Source of the DNA: JAEZVV01 sp036652035
GTDB taxonomy: Bacteria; Pseudomonadota; Gammaproteobacteria; Burkholderiales; Burkholderiaceae_F
Assembly (NCBI GenBank): GCA_036652035.1
Contig: JAVVWR010000010.1
Span: 1-59,868 of the forward strand
Direction of reading: 5' to 3'
Length of the DNA: 59,868 nucleotides
The position numbers were made by a program, and so were the translations under genes. Of the stretch, positions 42,591 through 50,951 are shown one piece after another. The notes under the pieces were generated by a model. That model was not told where the DNA came from. It made no database searches and saw only the letters and a list, made by a program, of their open reading frames with translations. Numbering within the stretch: the stretch's first letter is position 1; the number at the start of each line of letters is the position of its first letter.

Positions 42591-43277
42591 TCAGGCCTCT
42601 GACACCGGTTGCATCACCACCAAGTTCCGGGATTCATCGAGTCCCGGAACTTTCAGCTGGATTACTTTCAGCACTCGCACCCAATCCGGAAGAGCAGCGA
42701 TTTCCTCGAGTGGCTCAACGCCCTTCATCGCCAGCCATAGTCCAGTCGAAGCGATCGAAGCACGCGTCAAGCCAACAAAATCGGCCAAGGACGCAAAAGC
42801 TCGCGAGGTTACGACGTCAAACGGAGCCTCGTGCAGACTCTCGACTCGTGAATGAATCGCCCTCGCGTTAGCCAAACGCAGTTCGAGCTGTGCCTGCGTG
42901 ATGAAGGCAACCTTCTTTTGAACGGCGTCAACCATCGTCACCTGGGCCTGCGGCCAAGTAATCGCCAGCGGAATCCCCGGCAATCCTCCCCCCGCCCCCA
43001 CATCCAGCACCCGCACCGCACGGCCCGCGGTCAACTGCGCCAACTGCGGAACCAAGGCTAGTGAATCAAGCAAATGATGAGTCAGGATTTCTTCAGAAGA
43101 GCGAATGGCGGTGAGGTTGTGAACGGCATTCCAGCGCACCATCAACTTGCCAAAGCTCACCAGACGATCAACCGCCAACGCATCAAGTTGCAGCCCTAGT
43201 TGCTGCGCGCCGACCACCAGCGCCGTCGGATCGATTTCAATTGCAGGCAGCCTACCGGCCACAGCTTGCTTACGCAT
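42591..43277 (-). CDS. rsmG: RsmG, 16S rRNA m7G527 methyltransferase
   Basis: A 228-residue SAM-dependent methyltransferase that modifies G527 of 16S rRNA; loss gives low-level streptomycin resistance in other bacteria. SAM motif VLDVGAGGGLPGIPLA, the family stretch WNAVHNLTAI near the N-terminus and VVTSRAFASL are all present. Its ATG lies inside the 3' end of mnmG (ATGCGTAA, eight-base overlap), so it is co-transcribed and coupled. Confidence 0.95.
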   Translation of the reverse strand: MRKQAVAGRLPAIEIDPTALVVGAQQLGLQLDALAVDRLVSFGKLMVRWNAVHNLTAIRSSEEILTHHLLDSLALVPQLAQLTAGRAVRVLDVGAGGGLPGIPLAITWPQAQVTMVDAVQKKVAFITQAQLELRLANARAIHSRVESLHEAPFDVVTSRAFASLADFVGLTRASIASTGLWLAMKGVEPLEEIAALPDWVRVLKVIQLKVPGLDESRNLVVMQPVSEA

Positions 43278-45192
43278 CGGCGGACTTCCTGTTGATTCGC
43301 TTGAGATGAACCAGCAGCAGAGAGATCGCTGCTGGCGTGACGCCCGAAATCCGGGCAGCCTGCCCTACGGTTTCAGGACGATGCTGTTTGAACTTCTGCC
43401 GCACTTCAAACGAGAGTCCGTGCACGGCGTCGTAGTCGATCGACTCTGGCAACCGCGTCGTCTCATGCGATTCCTGCTTACTGACCTCATCCTGCTGACG
43501 CGCGATGTAGCCGGCGTATTTGATGGCAATCTCGACCTGCTCGGCGACCGTAGGCTCGCTCACGCCCGGCCCACCCAAATCGACCCCGTCATTCGTCTTC
43601 AGGCTAAGAACACCCGAATAACTCACTTCGGGCCGGCGAAGCAGATCGGCTAGCGTGTATTCCCGCTCGATCGACTTTCCCAGAACCCGCTCCGCATCAG
43701 AACTACAAAGTAAGCGAGGGTTCACCCAAGTCGTTTTCAGCCGCTCGATCTCGGCCGCCACTGCGTCGCGCTTCCGACAGAAGGCATCCCAGCGCATATC
43801 GCCAACGCAGCCCATTTCGCGACCGATCTCGGTCAAACGCAAGTCAGCATTGTCTTCGCGCAGGCTGAGCCGGAACTCAGCGCGAGAAGTAAACATTCGA
43901 TAAGGCTCGGTCACACCGCGCGTAATGAGGTCATCGACCAAGACACCGAGATAGGCTTGGTCGCGACGCGGGCACCATGCTTCGCGGTCTTGCGCTTGTC
44001 GCGCCGCATTGAGACCAGCGAGCAGACCTTGTGCCGCAGCCTCTTCGTAGCCGGTTGTGCCATTGATCTGTCCGGCGAAAAACAGGCCTCCAATCGAACG
44101 CGTCTCGAGAGAAGACTTGAGTCCGCGCGGATCGTAGTAGTCATATTCGATCGCATAGCCCGGCCGCAGAATGTGAGCCTGCTCCAAACCTGGCAGCGAA
44201 CGAATGATTTGAAGCTGAATATCGAACGGCAGACTGGTCGAAACTCCGTTCGGATAGAACTCGTGGGTCGTCAAACCCTCGGGCTCCAGAAAGACCTGGT
44301 GGCTGTCCTTGCCCGCAAAGCGGTGAACTTTGTCTTCTATTGACGGGCAATATCGCGGCCCGATTCCCTCGATCACACCGGAATACATAGGCGAGCGATC
44401 GAGATTGGCGCGGATTAGATCGTGCGTACGGGAATTGGTGTGAGTGATCCAGCACGGCATCTGCTGCGGATGCTGATCAACCGACCCCAGAAAAGAGAAC
44501 ACCGGAATCGGATCAAGGTCCCCCGGCTGCTCTTCGCAATGAGAAAAATCAATCGATCGACCATCGATTCGCGGCGGAGTTCCGGTCTTGAGCCGCCCCT
44601 GCGGTAGTTTGAGTTCACGCAGACGCGCCGCGAGAGAGATTGCTGGTGGATCGCCCGCTCGACCGGCCGAGTAGTTCCGCAAGCCAATATGTACGAGGCC
44701 ATTGAGAAAGGTGCCCGCCGTTAGCACCACCGTACGAGCGCGGAAACGGATTCCCGACTGAGTCACCGCCCCCACCACCCGTTCGCCCGAACCGTCGGAC
44801 TCAACCATCAGGTCATCAACTGCTTGCTGGAAAAGCCAAAGCCCGGGCTGATTCTCAAGCCGATTGCGAATCGCTGCCTTGTACAAGATGCGATCAGCCT
44901 GAGCCCGAGTCGCTCGCACTGCCGGCCCCTTCGAGCCATTGAGAATGCGGAACTGAATACCCGACTCGTCCGTTGCTGCAGCCATGGCACCGTCGAGCGC
45001 ATCGACTTCCCTGACCAGATGCCCCTTGCCGATCCCGCCGATCGATGGATTGCATGACATCTGCCCCAGCGTCTCGATGTTATGCGTCAGCAGCAAAGTG
45101 CGGCAGCCCATGCGAGCCGCGACAAGACTGGCTTCGGTGCCGGCATGACCGCCCCCGACAACAATGACATCGAACTGTTCTGGATATTCCAT
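43270..45192 (-). CDS. mnmG: MnmG (GidA), tRNA uridine-34 carboxymethylaminomethyl synthesis protein
   Basis: A 640-residue FAD-binding protein that, with MnmE, installs carboxymethylaminomethyl on the wobble uridine of tRNAs. The FAD motif FDVIVVGGGHAGTEAS, MSCNPSIGGIGKGHLVREVDALDG and ALDG, PGYAIEYDYYDPRGL and GQINGTTGYEEAAAQGLLAGLNAA all match the family. ATG 45192 (MEYPEQF) is chosen because the longer frame adds 22 non-conserved residues. Its promoter (45271-45299) lies next to two parS-like sites. Confidence 0.97.
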   Translation of the reverse strand: MEYPEQFDVIVVGGGHAGTEASLVAARMGCRTLLLTHNIETLGQMSCNPSIGGIGKGHLVREVDALDGAMAAATDESGIQFRILNGSKGPAVRATRAQADRILYKAAIRNRLENQPGLWLFQQAVDDLMVESDGSGERVVGAVTQSGIRFRARTVVLTAGTFLNGLVHIGLRNYSAGRAGDPPAISLAARLRELKLPQGRLKTGTPPRIDGRSIDFSHCEEQPGDLDPIPVFSFLGSVDQHPQQMPCWITHTNSRTHDLIRANLDRSPMYSGVIEGIGPRYCPSIEDKVHRFAGKDSHQVFLEPEGLTTHEFYPNGVSTSLPFDIQLQIIRSLPGLEQAHILRPGYAIEYDYYDPRGLKSSLETRSIGGLFFAGQINGTTGYEEAAAQGLLAGLNAARQAQDREAWCPRRDQAYLGVLVDDLITRGVTEPYRMFTSRAEFRLSLREDNADLRLTEIGREMGCVGDMRWDAFCRKRDAVAAEIERLKTTWVNPRLLCSSDAERVLGKSIEREYTLADLLRRPEVSYSGVLSLKTNDGVDLGGPGVSEPTVAEQVEIAIKYAGYIARQQDEVSKQESHETTRLPESIDYDAVHGLSFEVRQKFKQHRPETVGQAARISGVTPAAISLLLVHLKRINRKSADA

Positions 45193-45270
45193 ATCGGCAG
45201 GCGCCCGCTTCAGGCAGGCGGCTCCAAGTGACTGATATGGCACCGGAAATCCACCCATTTAAGGGCGGGC

Positions 45271-45299
45271 AGTATCGCACAGGGACTTGGTCGCGTCAG
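45271..45299 (-). promoter_or_regulatory. Promoter of mnmG-rsmG, adjacent to parS
   Basis: On the minus strand CTGACG, 17 bases, GATACT, which is a fair sigma-70 match. The -35 hexamer ends 14 bases from the nearer parS-like site (45313). Predicted transcript start about 72 bases upstream of the mnmG ATG. Confidence 0.5.
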
Positions 45300-45312
45300 T
45301 CCGGAGACGCCC

Positions 45313-45328
45313 TGTTCCACGTGAAACA
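45313..45328. promoter_or_regulatory. parS-like ParB-binding site 1
   Basis: TGTTCCACGTGAAACA differs from the bacterial parS consensus TGTTTCACGTGAAACA at one base (position 5). It is palindromic around CACGTG. Lies in the spacer between mnmG and the AsmA-like fusion gene. Confidence 0.85.
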
Positions 45329-45343
45329 CTGCTCTCAAACCAA

Positions 45344-45359
45344 GGTTTCACGTGAAACA
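45344..45359. promoter_or_regulatory. parS-like ParB-binding site 2
   Basis: GGTTTCACGTGAAACA matches the consensus parS except the first base. Its centre is 31 bases from the centre of site 1. It lies five bases from the stop codon of the AsmA-like fusion gene. Two near-identical parS copies are common beside mnmG near replication origins. Confidence 0.85.
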
Positions 45360-45364
45360 CTTCA

Positions 45365-47161
45365 TCACTCAGCGAACTGCGGCTCCTCCAGCGTTCCTCG
45401 AACACGCAAAGTAACTGGCGCATGAACGGTCACTTCACCCAGCGCAACTCGAACCCAGCCACGAATCGAGTCGTCAGGACCGATACCGATATCACCGCGC
45501 GCCACCATCGCGCCTGCGCGACCGCCAACACCCCTCAGACTCAGGCCGTACCGGTCGGCCCGCAGGGCGCCATCGAATTCGGTAAAGCGAGTCGTTCCTC
45601 CCGCCAGTCCCGCTGATTTGACTGCGAACGCACCGAGATTGATGCGGTTCAAGGTTGCCCAGCGAACCTGAAACATTCCCGATAACTGAGCCGCTCCCAC
45701 TGCCGCATCCAACGTCGCGCCGCGTCCCGCAAATCGCAGATCTGCATTGGCTGTCCCCTGAAACGCAACGGCAGAACGACCGAAAGCCGCACCCCGGCGC
45801 GCAAGCTGCAGCGCCTCAAGATCCAGATTAGCGACTTCCGCCCCGCCTTCGAGCGACCATTCAGCGCCATCGAACGACGCCAGCGCGCGACCAGTCGTAA
45901 CGCCATAAAAACCAGCGAGCGAGTAATGACTGAAACGCACCGCGTCTGCTGCCACCGTACCGCTGGCGCGAACCTCGCTCCAGCGTACCTTTGGCCCGAA
46001 AGGCAGCATCCAGGCGTCCGCCTCAAGCTCAAACACCACGGGAGCGTTCGACGACGCTCCCGACACCCTCGCTTCAAACCGCCCCCCACCAGCATCGAGT
46101 TGACGCACGACCAGACGACTCAAACCTCTCCTTGGGCTGCGCCGCGCGACCACTTCATAGTGACCCGGCAGTAGACGGGAACCCGATATCGCCACCGATT
46201 CGAAGCGGATCGTCGAAATCCGTACTGGCAACTGATCGCCGTGCGCCAGCAAGGCGCGCCCCACGACCAAAGCCTCCTGCGGCCCAAGCGTCAGGGACGA
46301 CACCTGCGCCTCGCCCCAAGCCCAATGCCCATCGCTCAGGCCATTCCAAAACTCGGCCCAGCTCGTCTGAATGGTGACTTCGTTTGCATGTACGCCACCA
46401 CCGAGCACTACATTGCTCAAAATCAGGCGCGGTGCGGGAGAGAAAACCAGCTCGATTGCGCCCACCGAAACAGGCTGGCCAACGAGCTCGCTCAAGTCGG
46501 CCGACAAGGCCTGCGCCGACAAGGCTTGCGGTAAGGGGCGCCACCAACCCAAACCCAGCACGAGCGCAGCGATCATCAACAGCCCCACGCCCCCCCGCAC
46601 CATCACCTTTCTCAACCGTTGCTGACGCCGGATCTGCAGCGCCTCGGCCCACTCGGCTCGGTCGCGCTCTTCCTGTAAATCAAGCACATCAGGAACATTG
46701 ACTGAGGTGATCGCAAACTGCGTGACGATCGTGCTTTCAGCCGCCCGCCCTGCCTTGAGCGCCCGCGGCGGGGTAGAAGCCGCCGAATGCTGACGTTCGA
46801 CATTGAAATCGGCGCCGGCTTCAACCTCGGCCCGCGCCAAAGCCGCGTTCACGCGACGCTTCAACCCAGCAGCATCGGCCGACGCCGAGCGCGAGACCAT
46901 CGCTTCGTCGCCCCCTTCCGCGACCGGTTCTCTCGTCCTTATCGGCTCGATCAAACCCGCCGCCAGCAGGCCATCAATCGACTCGGCGATACGCCCGGCC
47001 CCAACACTGGGAAGCCGCGTCAACAGACTGTCACCAGAGGCGCGGCCGTCGATCAACAACAACACAAGACGATCGGCTTGACTGAGGAGTAGCGATTTCT
47101 CGTAGGTCTCGCGAGCGCCAGCCGGAGTGCGTCGATGAATCTGGCTGAAATCGAATGGCAT
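45365..47161 (-). CDS. Fusion membrane protein: cytoplasmic N-terminal module, one TM helix, AsmA-like periplasmic domain
   Basis: A 598-residue protein of unknown function. Residues 1-75 resemble the small helical module found at the front of several betaproteobacterial proteins (SLLLSQADRLVLLLIDGRASGDSLL, then a Leu/Ala-rich helix ending GLLAAGLIEP). A long polar linker (75-185) follows, then one transmembrane helix (VGLLMIAALVLGLGWWRPLP, about 193-212). From about 220 the rest is beta-rich and resembles AsmA-like proteins that bridge the periplasm: LVGQPVSVGAIELVFSPAPRLILSNV, and several strand-turn repeats. I assign AsmA-like from pattern only. No good ribosome site precedes the ATG. The protein may link a cytoplasmic sensor to lipid transport or cell-envelope work; that is a guess. 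Confidence 0.6.
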   Translation of the reverse strand: MPFDFSQIHRRTPAGARETYEKSLLLSQADRLVLLLIDGRASGDSLLTRLPSVGAGRIAESIDGLLAAGLIEPIRTREPVAEGGDEAMVSRSASADAAGLKRRVNAALARAEVEAGADFNVERQHSAASTPPRALKAGRAAESTIVTQFAITSVNVPDVLDLQEERDRAEWAEALQIRRQQRLRKVMVRGGVGLLMIAALVLGLGWWRPLPQALSAQALSADLSELVGQPVSVGAIELVFSPAPRLILSNVVLGGGVHANEVTIQTSWAEFWNGLSDGHWAWGEAQVSSLTLGPQEALVVGRALLAHGDQLPVRISTIRFESVAISGSRLLPGHYEVVARRSPRRGLSRLVVRQLDAGGGRFEARVSGASSNAPVVFELEADAWMLPFGPKVRWSEVRASGTVAADAVRFSHYSLAGFYGVTTGRALASFDGAEWSLEGGAEVANLDLEALQLARRGAAFGRSAVAFQGTANADLRFAGRGATLDAAVGAAQLSGMFQVRWATLNRINLGAFAVKSAGLAGGTTRFTEFDGALRADRYGLSLRGVGGRAGAMVARGDIGIGPDDSIRGWVRVALGEVTVHAPVTLRVRGTLEEPQFAE

Positions 47162-47383
47162 CGGGCAGGAGATTTAAGAGCAGCCAAAGAAGACGAAGCG
47201 ATTGTATCGGCGCCTTGCCAACCCAAACTGGCACGGTCCCTCACCCAGACTCGCCGTCGTCTCTGCCCCCACCTTGATTTGAGGAAACTCGACCGTCACG
47301 ACACATTAGGAAGCGCTAACTTTCGCCAAACCATTTGAAATGGTTGACATTAACTACGCCGCCAAGCCATGCGGCCATCAAGC

Positions 47384-47409
47384 AGAAAGGCCGCGCAAGC
47401 GGCCTTTCT
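47384..47409 (-). terminator. Terminator after pckG
   Basis: A perfect 11-base-pair stem AGAAAGGCCGC / GCGGCCTTTCT with loop GCAA, 19 bases past the pckG stop. T-rich stretch TTTCT on the descending arm. The 266 bases between pckG and the fusion gene hold nothing else convincing. Confidence 0.8.
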
Positions 47410-47427
47410 AGTTGATCAAGGAAGTGT

Positions 47428-49263
47428 TTATGCAGCGAGTCGCGCTGCCATGGCCTTGCGCGTCGCCTCGAGCTGAGCCGGCAAACCGTGCCGCAGCAAA
47501 TGGAACAGATCGCCGTGCAGCGTGAGTTCGGTCTGCCACGCCGCCTTGTCGATCGCACTGATGATGTCGAACTGGTTGGAACTGAAATCCAAGCCCTTCC
47601 AGTTGATGTCCTGATAACGCGGACTCACGCCAAAGACGTGTTCAATGCCATCGCCGCGACCTTCGATCCGCTCGATCATCCACTCGAGCACGCGCATGTT
47701 CTCGCCAAAGCCAGGCCAGACAAACTTGCCGTTCTCGTCAGTGCGGAACCAGTTGACGCAGAAAACCTTAGGCAGCGGCGTACCCGCTGCGGCAAGCTTG
47801 CCGCCCAGCTCAAGCCAGTGCGTGAAGTACGCCGCCATGTTGTAACCACAGAACGGCAGCATCGCGAACGGGTCGCGGCGCAAAACCCCTTGCGCGCCAG
47901 CAGCCGCAGCGGTGGTTTCGGAGCCCATGGTCGCCGCCATGTAAACGCCTTCGGTCCAGTCACGCGCCTCCGTTACCAGCGGCACCGTGGTCGAACGACG
48001 GCCACCGAAGATAAAGGCATCAATCGCCACGCCGTCGGGATCGTTCCACTGAGCGTCGATCGACGGGCACTGCCGTGCGTCGACGGTAAAGCGAGCATTC
48101 GGATGCGCCGCCTTGCGGCCGCAGTCCGGCGCCCAATCATTGCCCTGCCAGTCGATCAGATGCGCCGGCGCCGGACTCACGCCTTCCCACCACACATCGC
48201 CATCGTCGGTGAGCGCGACGTTGGTGAAGATCACGTTGCGACCCAGGGTCGCCATCGCGTTGGGATTGGTCTTGTTCGAGGTGCCCGGCGCGACGCCGAA
48301 ATAACCGGCCTCGGGGTTGATCGCATAGAGACGACCGTCCTTGTGCGGCTTGATCCAGGCGATGTCGTCACCGATGGTGGTGACCTTCCAGCCCTCGAAA
48401 GCGGCTGGCGGGATCAGCATCGCGAAATTGGTCTTGCCGCAGGCCGACGGGAAAGCCGCCGCGACGTGGTACTTCTGACCGGCGGGCGAGGTCACGCCCA
48501 GGATCAGCATGTGCTCGGCGAGCCAGCCCTGATCGCGCCCCATGGTCGAGGCAATGCGCAGAGCGAAGCACTTCTTGCCGAGCAAGGCGTTGCCGCCATA
48601 GCCCGAGCCATAGCTCCAGATTTCGCGCGTCTGCGGAAAGTGGACGATGTACTTGGTCGGGTTGCACGGCCAGGCCACGTCCTGCTCACCCGCCGCCAGG
48701 GGCGCACCCACCGAGTGAACGCAAGGAACGAAAGCGCCGTCCTCACCCAGCACATCGAACGCTGCACGCCCCATGCGGGTCATGATCCGCATATTGACCG
48801 CCACATAGGGACTGTCGGAGAGCTCAACGCCGATGTGAGCGATTGGACTGCCCAGCGGCCCCATCGAGAACGGCACCACGTACAGGGTGCGCCCCCGCAT
48901 GCAGCCTGAGAACAGGCCCTTGAGCGTGACGCGCATGTCCTCGGGTGCCATCCAGTTGTTGGTGGGTCCCGCTTCTTCCTGCGTTTCAGAACAGATGAAG
49001 GTGCGGTCCTCGACCCGGGCCACGTCGGACGGGTCGGACCGGCACAGGTAGGACTCAGGCCGCTTGGCAGGGTTGAGCTTGACCATCGTGCCGGCGGCGA
49101 CCATCTGCTCGCACAAGCGGTCGTATTCTTCCTGCGAGCCGTCACACCACACCACGCGCTCGGGCTGCGTGAGGCGGGCAATTTCGGCGACCCAATCGAT
49201 CAGCTTACGGTGGCGAACAAAGGACGGAACGTTCAGGAATTGTTCCGAAAGAACTGCGCTCAT
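47428..49263 (-). CDS. pckG: PckG, GTP-dependent phosphoenolpyruvate carboxykinase
   Basis: A 611-residue enzyme that converts oxaloacetate and GTP to phosphoenolpyruvate for gluconeogenesis. The GTP-type signature is present: FPSACGKTNFAM (P-loop with the reactive cysteine), GDDIAWI (metal-binding), and FGGRRSTTVPLV. Length (about 600) separates it from the shorter ATP-dependent type. A good SD, GGAGG, lies seven bases from the ATG. Cytosolic. The divergent neighbour is the D-2-hydroxyacid dehydrogenase. Confidence 0.97.
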   Translation of the reverse strand: MSAVLSEQFLNVPSFVRHRKLIDWVAEIARLTQPERVVWCDGSQEEYDRLCEQMVAAGTMVKLNPAKRPESYLCRSDPSDVARVEDRTFICSETQEEAGPTNNWMAPEDMRVTLKGLFSGCMRGRTLYVVPFSMGPLGSPIAHIGVELSDSPYVAVNMRIMTRMGRAAFDVLGEDGAFVPCVHSVGAPLAAGEQDVAWPCNPTKYIVHFPQTREIWSYGSGYGGNALLGKKCFALRIASTMGRDQGWLAEHMLILGVTSPAGQKYHVAAAFPSACGKTNFAMLIPPAAFEGWKVTTIGDDIAWIKPHKDGRLYAINPEAGYFGVAPGTSNKTNPNAMATLGRNVIFTNVALTDDGDVWWEGVSPAPAHLIDWQGNDWAPDCGRKAAHPNARFTVDARQCPSIDAQWNDPDGVAIDAFIFGGRRSTTVPLVTEARDWTEGVYMAATMGSETTAAAAGAQGVLRRDPFAMLPFCGYNMAAYFTHWLELGGKLAAAGTPLPKVFCVNWFRTDENGKFVWPGFGENMRVLEWMIERIEGRGDGIEHVFGVSPRYQDINWKGLDFSSNQFDIISAIDKAAWQTELTLHGDLFHLLRHGLPAQLEATRKAMAARLAA

Positions 49264-49470
49264 CGAAGCGCCTCCTCATGTGCGTCCCTTACGCTCGATC
49301 GCGTGGGGCGCTTGTTGATATGGCCCGACTGGGCATGACTCCCTGGCACCGCTCGTGACGGCGGCGGCGCAAGGCTCACAACCTCTGCCGCAGGTGGGCG
49401 CGGATGATACTCCGCGCAAACCCTTGGCCGGCGCGATTGACACAACATACTTGGAACTCGAACTCCCGCC

Positions 49471-50469
49471 ATGCGCATCGCGATCCTCGACGACACCCAG
49501 GACCTGGTCCGCCACCTCGATTGTTTTGATCGCCTCGCCGCGCACGAAGTACGAGTGTTCAATCATCCAGCTCGCGGTCTTGGCCAGTTGGCCGCCCGCC
49601 TCGCCGATACCGAGGCCTTGATCCTGATCCGCGAGCGCACCCGCATCAGCGATGCCCTGCTCGCCCGCCTGCCCGCACTCAAGCTCATCAGCCAGACCGG
49701 CAGGATCGGGCCGCACCTCGACCTGGAAGCCTGCGAGCGTCGCGACATCGTCGTGACCGAGAGCGCCGGCTATGCGCCCGCAACCGCCGAGTTCGCCTGG
49801 CTCCTGATCCTGGCCGCCCTGCGCCGTCTGGTGCCCTACGCGCAGCAATTGCAGTCCGGCCATTGGCAGCGCAGCCTGCCCCTCGCACCGCACTGGCCGC
49901 TCGCGCCGATGGGCGAATGCGCCGCCGGCAAGGCCCTCGGGATCTGGGGTTACGGCCGGATCGGCCGGCTGGTTGCCGGCTATGGCCGTGCCTTCGGCAT
50001 GAAAGTCGTGGTGCACGGACGCAGCGCCTCAATGAACGCCGCCATGGCCGACGGCTGCGTGCCCTGCCCTGATCGCAGCGAGTTCTTTGCCACCGCCGAT
50101 GTGCTGAGCCTGCACCTGCGCCTGCTCCCCGCGACGCAAGCCTGCGTCAGCGCCGAACTGCTGGCGCAAATGAAGCCCACCGCCTTGCTTGTCAATACCA
50201 GCCGCGCCGAGCTGATCGCTCCCGACGCCCTGGCCGCGGCGCTCCAGCTCGGTCGACCCGGCCTGGCCGCGATCGACGTCTGGGAGCAAGAGCCGGTCTC
50301 CAACACCAACCCTCTGCTCGCTCTGCGCAACGTTCTGGCCACGCCGCATCTCGGCTACGTTGAACGCCACTCCTACGAAACGCTATTGGGCGGAGCGATC
50401 GACAATCTGCTCGCCTTCGCCGCCGACTCCGCGAGCACGCAGGTCACGCCAACGGCCCCGCATCAATAA
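49471..50469 (+). CDS. D-2-hydroxyacid dehydrogenase family oxidoreductase
   Basis: A 332-residue NAD(P)-dependent dehydrogenase. The Rossmann motif is GIWGYGRIGRLV; the catalytic triad equivalents are Arg in VNTSRAELI, Glu in DVWEQEP and His in TPHLGYVE, as in D-2-hydroxyacid dehydrogenases acting on glycerate, lactate or phosphoglycerate. Substrate cannot be told. It lies divergent from pckG with 207 bases between them and ends at a bidirectional terminator. Confidence 0.88.
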   Translation: MRIAILDDTQDLVRHLDCFDRLAAHEVRVFNHPARGLGQLAARLADTEALILIRERTRISDALLARLPALKLISQTGRIGPHLDLEACERRDIVVTESAGYAPATAEFAWLLILAALRRLVPYAQQLQSGHWQRSLPLAPHWPLAPMGECAAGKALGIWGYGRIGRLVAGYGRAFGMKVVVHGRSASMNAAMADGCVPCPDRSEFFATADVLSLHLRLLPATQACVSAELLAQMKPTALLVNTSRAELIAPDALAAALQLGRPGLAAIDVWEQEPVSNTNPLLALRNVLATPHLGYVERHSYETLLGGAIDNLLAFAADSASTQVTPTAPHQ

Positions 50470-50495
50470 CAAGGCCCGCTCGCGCGGGCCTTGTT
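50468..50495. terminator. Bidirectional hairpin between dehydrogenase and cold-shock genes
   Basis: A perfect 12-base-pair stem AACAAGGCCCGC / GCGGGCCTTGTT with loop TCGC, overlapping the dehydrogenase stop codon and lying 18 bases past the cold-shock gene stop. It can serve both converging genes, although U-tracts are short. Confidence 0.75.
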
Positions 50496-50513
50496 AAGAA
50501 GCGGTGCAACATA

Positions 50514-50720
50514 TCAGTCGAGCGGATTGATCTCCACCGCCTGCGGGCCCTTCTGGCCCTGCTGGACTTCGTATTCGACACGCTGATTTTCCTTCAGCGT
50601 GCGAAAGCCCTTGGCCTTGATTCCGGAGTAATGCGCGAACAGGTCCGCGCCGCCATCATCGGGCTTGATAAAGCCGAAGCCCTTCGTTTCATTGAACCAT
50701 TTGACGATGCCTGTCGGCAT
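50514..50720 (-). CDS. Cold-shock-domain protein (CspA family)
   Basis: A 68-residue single cold-shock domain that binds single-stranded RNA/DNA and can melt RNA structure. RNP1 is KGFGFIKPDD and RNP2 is DLFAHYSGIK; MPTGIVKWFNETKGF opens the protein. The ATG at 50720 has GAGG about ten bases upstream; the in-frame upstream extension is not conserved. The 231 bases to the next gene upstream, tctA, would hold the promoter and a leader. Confidence 0.93.
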   Translation of the reverse strand: MPTGIVKWFNETKGFGFIKPDDGGADLFAHYSGIKAKGFRTLKENQRVEYEVQQGQKGPQAVEINPLD

Positions 50721-50951
50721 GATGCAATTACCTCGAACAAAAACACGGGAAGCGCCCGCGGCGCGCGAGTGATGTGCTGGAGATTTGCGAACTGAACTGC
50801 GCGACAGGAAAAGCACGATGTAGCAGCAAGGTCTATCCAAATCCATCAGCCCGAATCGACTGCACTGGCAAGCTAACCGATGAGGCAGCGACCTGAGCGC
50901 TACCGCCGCCCGCTTCGGGCAAGCTCTCCCGGCCTTGCTGGCGGCCTGCGC

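Noticed and set aside
47344..47349. TTGACA on the plus strand as a promoter
   Set aside because: No -10 hexamer at suitable spacing and no plus-strand gene downstream until 49471.
47488..48909. Open frame of 473 codons on the plus strand
   Set aside because: Antisense to pckG, whose active-site motifs are intact.
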